Source: Emticicia agri (GTDB taxonomy: Bacteria; Bacteroidota; Bacteroidia; Cytophagales; Spirosomataceae). Taken from it: a stretch of DNA of 64,000 bases. Both the position numbers and the translations under genes were made by a program. Of the stretch, positions 61,585 through 64,000 are shown piece by piece. The DNA lies in NCBI RefSeq assembly GCF_004168285.1, contig NZ_SEWF01000017.1:1-64000 (forward strand), read 5' to 3'. Every line of letters begins with the position of its first letter. Within the stretch, counting starts at the first letter, position 1. The notes under the pieces are model-generated. The model was not told the DNA's origin and searched no databases. It was given only the letters and a program-made list of their open reading frames with translations.

Positions 61585-61608
61585 AAATAAAAACTCTTTG
61601 TACATTTG
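61578..61608 (+). promoter_or_regulatory. Promoter of the second TetR gene
   Basis: TTTG (61578-61581), exactly 19 bases, TACATTTG (61601-61608): a full match to the Bacteroidota consensus. The start near 61614 gives a 33-base leader. Confidence 0.75.
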
Positions 61609-61646
61609 TCCGGCTACGCGCCAATGGTCTTTATAATCAGATTTTA

Positions 61647-62204
61647 ATGCCTATTCAGAAAGTAACAAAAGAAGAAATCTTGCTAAAGTCGTCAGATGTT
61701 TTCCGAACCAAGGGATATCATAATACGTCTATGCAAGACCTTGCTCAAAACTGTGGATTATTAAAAGGCAGTCTTTACCATTATTTTCCGAGTAAAGAAA
61801 TGCTGATGAAAGACCTCCTGGTGTGGATTTACAATTACCTGAAAGAAAGGGTTTTTCCGATTGCACAAGATACAAGTCTTACCCCTGAAGAACGCATGGG
61901 AAAACTTCTGAAAAAAATGGGGAGGTTGCTTTTAGAAAAAGAGGGAGGTTGTCTGATAGGAAATACTACGCTCGAAACCGTAGGTGTGATACCTGAATTT
62001 CATGAAGTATTAAAAAATATCATGAATGAGTGGACAACCGCTCTGAAAGAAATTTTTATGACCCAGAAAGACCCGGAAACGGCATTCAAACTGGCTCAGC
62101 TAACCATTATGGAATTTGAAGGTGCAGTCATGTTTTCAAAACTGTATGGTGATAAACAGTATCTCTATGATGCTTTTAACCGTTCTATGCTGAAATTAAA
62201 ATAA
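61647..62204 (+). CDS. TetR/AcrR family regulator
   Basis: A 185-residue regulator. The HTH region (about 5-52) shows KEEILLKSSDVFRTKGYHNT, SMQDLAQNCGLLKGSLYHYF and PSKEMLMKDLL, the usual TetR pattern. The C-terminal domain resembles the AcuR/YcdC-like group (GGCLIGNTTLETVGVIPEF). A palindrome over its own promoter suggests autorepression. It may also act on the dinB-like gene 160 bases downstream, where a partial site lies. Confidence 0.9.
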   Translation: MPIQKVTKEEILLKSSDVFRTKGYHNTSMQDLAQNCGLLKGSLYHYFPSKEMLMKDLLVWIYNYLKERVFPIAQDTSLTPEERMGKLLKKMGRLLLEKEGGCLIGNTTLETVGVIPEFHEVLKNIMNEWTTALKEIFMTQKDPETAFKLAQLTIMEFEGAVMFSKLYGDKQYLYDAFNRSMLKLK

Positions 62205-62313
62205 GCAAGAAATAGAGAACCAAGTCCATTATATTTTTTTCGGATAAAGAAACGAACGTTTGGTATAATATATCATTGAAGATTTTAATAGTGCGTTAAC
62301 AGGTAATAGGTCA

Positions 62314-62336
62314 GGGAACGTGCCGTGTACGTTCCC
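62314..62336. repeat. Hairpin in the dinB-like gene leader
   Basis: GGGAACGT (62314-62321) and ACGTTCCC (62329-62336) form an 8-bp stem around GCCGTGT, 29 bases before the ATG. It could affect translation of the gene or be an inert palindrome. Confidence 0.5.
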
Positions 62337-62364
62337 ATGATTTTCATCATTAAATCTTACAATC

Positions 62365-62883
62365 ATGACAAAACCAGAACTACAACAAGCCTTGAAAGAA
62401 CGTTTCGGCAAACTTGCCAATGAAACCGAAAGCATAGAAGAAACTCAGTTTTTTGCTCCTATTGGTGAAAAATGGTCAGTTGCTGAAAACATGCTGCATC
62501 TTACACAATCAGCCAAAGGTTTTAATCAGGGATTAGCTTTTCCGAAGGAAGTATTAGTCAGACAATTCGGTAAGATTGACCGTCCGAACTTAGATTATGA
62601 TGGGGTAGTAAACGCTTACCTGACTATCTTAGGTACAGGTATCAAAGCCAGTGGTGCATTTGTTCCGATTCTACCCGAAAACCCATCAAAAACGATTCTG
62701 ATTAACAGTTTCGTTAAACATCACGAAATACTGGCCAATTATTTAGACGAATGGTCAGAAACAGAATTAGATGAAATTGTTATCAGGCATCCTGTTTTAA
62801 AACTCATGACAATCCGGGAAATATATTATTTTATGCACTATCACATTGGGCATCATCATAAAGCTATTCTGAAAGGTTTATGA
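62365..62883 (+). CDS. DinB-family protein (DUF664-like four-helix bundle)
   Basis: A 172-residue metal-binding four-helix protein of the DinB/YfiT superfamily. The first helix has GEKWSVAENMLHLTQSAKGF with its metal-ligand His. FVKHHEILANYLDEWSETEL and the C-terminal HYHIGHHHKAI provide the remaining His. Family members include thiol transferases and stress proteins; the substrate is unknown. It follows the TetR gene by 160 bases and may be its target. Confidence 0.85.
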   Translation: MTKPELQQALKERFGKLANETESIEETQFFAPIGEKWSVAENMLHLTQSAKGFNQGLAFPKEVLVRQFGKIDRPNLDYDGVVNAYLTILGTGIKASGAFVPILPENPSKTILINSFVKHHEILANYLDEWSETELDEIVIRHPVLKLMTIREIYYFMHYHIGHHHKAILKGL

Positions 62884-62888
62884 TAATT

Positions 62889-62985
62889 GTATCACGATTT
62901 TTCAAATCGTCGTTTCATAGTAATAGATAAAAAACTACTTAATCTTGTGTGATAGTCCACCTAAAGATTTAAAAAATCGTGATAC
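62889..62985. repeat. 97-bp palindromic element with 20-base arms
   Basis: GTATCACGATTTTTCAAATC (62889-62908) recurs inverted at 62966-62985 with one difference. The inside (57 bases) is only partly complementary. It begins six bases after the dinB-like stop. Unlike the two 162-bp palindromes it lacks the TAGCAGAGCTA centre. Confidence 0.7.
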
Positions 62986-63044
62986 GGTATAACCTACTCA
63001 AAACACTATCAAACATATTCAGTGCTTATCTCCCAAAAGATTTT

Positions 63045-63052
63045 TATATTTG
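63045..63052 (+). promoter_or_regulatory. -7 element of the redoxin gene
   Basis: TATATTTG matches TAnnTTTG; predicted start near 63058, an 85-base leader. No good -33 TTTG was found. Confidence 0.5.
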
Positions 63053-63142
63053 TCTGGTGATTAAATTTAAACTATCGGTATTAAAATAAATCTAATACAC
63101 GTACGTTTGTTTAAGCAGGTTTTTTATAAAAAATCACATAAC

Positions 63143-63796
63143 ATGAAAAAGAAAATTGGGTTGGTTTTGAGTTTGCTGGTAGGATTGGGTTTTCTCTCTC
63201 TCCCATCATTTGCTATAACTGATGATCAGCCCGAAACCTCAATAAAAAGATTAGCAGGTTATGGTATTGGTGATGCCGTTGCCGATTTCAAATTAAAGAA
63301 TGTAGATGGAAAAACGGTTTCTTTAAATGATTTCGCATCGGCCAAAGGCTTTATTGTAGTTTTTATCTCTAATCATTGTCCATTCTCCAAATCTTACGAA
63401 GACCGTGTAATTGCTATTGATAAAAAATATGCCTCACAAGGCTATCCGGTTATTGCTATTAACCCGAACGACCCCGAAGCTTATGAAGAAGACTCTTTTG
63501 TAAATATGCAGGCAAGAGCCAAAGAGAAGGGTTATACTTATCCATATCTGACCGACAATACCCAAACTATTACCAAAGCATTTGGTGCCATGCGTACCCC
63601 TCATGCTTTCGTATTGAATAAAGAAAACGGCAAAATAATAGTACATTATATTGGTGCAATTGACGATAACCCCCAAGACCCTGTCAATGTAACCAAGCAT
63701 TATGTAAGCGATGCTGTAAATAGTTTACTATTGGGAAAACCTGTGGTAACCCCTACTACCAAAGCCATTGGTTGTGCTATTAAATGGAAAACCTGA
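63143..63796 (+). CDS. Exported thioredoxin-fold redoxin (AhpC/TSA-like)
   Basis: A 217-residue protein with a signal peptide (about 1-24, LLVGLGFLSLPSFA). The thioredoxin fold has FISNHCPFSKSYEDR in the active-site position, so it keeps only one Cys (CPFS) rather than CxxC. AMRTPHAFVLN supplies the cis-Pro. It resembles the redoxin-domain family often annotated as peroxiredoxin-like or thiol-disulfide isomerase; enzymatic class is uncertain. The start at 63143 begins the signal peptide; 63107 would add 12 residues. Confidence 0.85.
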   Translation: MKKKIGLVLSLLVGLGFLSLPSFAITDDQPETSIKRLAGYGIGDAVADFKLKNVDGKTVSLNDFASAKGFIVVFISNHCPFSKSYEDRVIAIDKKYASQGYPVIAINPNDPEAYEEDSFVNMQARAKEKGYTYPYLTDNTQTITKAFGAMRTPHAFVLNKENGKIIVHYIGAIDDNPQDPVNVTKHYVSDAVNSLLLGKPVVTPTTKAIGCAIKWKT

Positions 63797-63824
63797 TAAG
63801 ATTGATTAATTGAAGTAATATTTT

Positions 63825-63860
63825 GCCATCTGCTTTTTTCAGGTGGCTTTTTTGTTTTTT
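63825..63860 (+). terminator. Terminator of the redoxin gene
   Basis: GCCATCTG (63825-63832) pairs with CAGGTGGC (63840-63847; one G-T pair) and runs into a long T tract. Confidence 0.8.
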
Positions 63861-63896
63861 ATTCCCGAACTTTACGAAAATTTCTATAATAGATTT

Positions 63897-64000
63897 ATGA
63901 GCAATAAACTCCCTTTGGTATTTCCTCCTGAACGCATGGAGAAACTCATGGCTTTCGACCGATTATTGACCATTATGGATGAGTTAAGAGAGCAATGTCC
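63897..64000 (+). CDS. mazG: MazG nucleoside triphosphate pyrophosphohydrolase, 5' part only
   Basis: The first 34 codons of a gene cut by the window edge. FDRLLTIMDELREQC followed by a likely Pro is the recognisable MazG N-terminus, where the protein would continue with PWD and the EExxE metal site outside the window. MazG hydrolyses aberrant or stress (d)NTPs. The ATG follows the redoxin terminator by about 40 bases. Confidence 0.85.
   Translation, partial: MSNKLPLVFPPERMEKLMAFDRLLTIMDELREQC

Noticed and set aside
1-64000. CRISPR array, prophage, integrase or restriction system
   Set aside because: No regular direct repeats with spacers, no integrase, terminase, portal or methyltransferase motifs were seen.

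Overview
The window comes from a Bacteroidota chromosome, most probably a member of the Cytophagales. The evidence is a low-GC genome with a complete porP/sprF-gldK-gldL-gldM-gldN type IX secretion (T9SS) and gliding locus, a free-standing purS, many promoters of the Bacteroidota type (TTTG about 19 bases upstream of TAnnTTTG) and generally weak Shine-Dalgarno sequences. The order is my inference from gene content, not from a search. Nothing indicates a plasmid or prophage. The only clear mobile element is a cut-off IS630-family insertion sequence at the left edge.

Layout. 1-1000: 5' part of an IS630 transposase in two frames. 1150-3600: tRNA-Phe(GAA), a membrane iron-sulfur electron-transfer protein behind an operator-like palindrome, a 50-residue membrane peptide and thioredoxin. 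3.7-10.9 kb: a secreted GH88/GH105-type hydrolase, a two-component system, a coiled-coil membrane protein, an EEP-family hydrolase, an SDR and a cupin. 10.9-15.0 kb: a Gly-repeat surface protein, a three-gene ECF sigma unit and a PAP2-like membrane protein. 15.1-20.9 kb: a GNAT acetyltransferase with a long leader, pssA, purS, membrane proteins and glyA. 21.1-31.4 kb, minus strand: gldN, gldM, gldL, gldK, porP/sprF, hemD-like, DUF4271-like and sucD. 31.9-42.7 kb: murB, an outer-membrane barrel protein, DoxX, an acyl-CoA dehydrogenase-RNase R pair, hflX, a possible small RNA, smpB and an HpcH/HpaI aldolase. 42.7-54 kb: a penicillin acylase-cytochrome operon, a small membrane protein, a PQQ-type sugar dehydrogenase, a TetR regulator and a large M16 protease. 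54.1-64.0 kb: a 1301-residue SF1 helicase, TerC, a GT2 glycosyltransferase, a metallophosphoesterase, a second TetR, DinB, a redoxin and the start of mazG.

How the genes work together. The T9SS block supplies the trans-envelope motor (GldL/GldM), the periplasmic ring (GldK/GldN) and an outer-membrane accessory (PorP/SprF). The secreted hydrolases, penicillin acylase and lipoproteins suggest use of polymers and sugars. Two TetR genes have palindromic sites placed on recognisable promoter elements. One set of three near-identical sites also covers the promoter of the neighbouring small membrane protein, which suggests a small local regulon.

The most unusual non-coding signal is a pair of 162-bp near full-length palindromes (20949-21110 and 29092-29253). 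They share length, an identical TAGC-AGA-GCTA centre and internal landmarks, but their arms differ greatly. They look like members of a dispersed structured-repeat family. Other non-coding structures are two GC-rich hairpins sharing GTGGCACG between convergent genes, a 97-bp palindrome after dinB, a large hairpin between gldK and gldL, an operator embedded in a terminator, and a terminator-bounded possible small RNA in front of smpB. I found no CRISPR array, rRNA, integrase or recognisable defence system.
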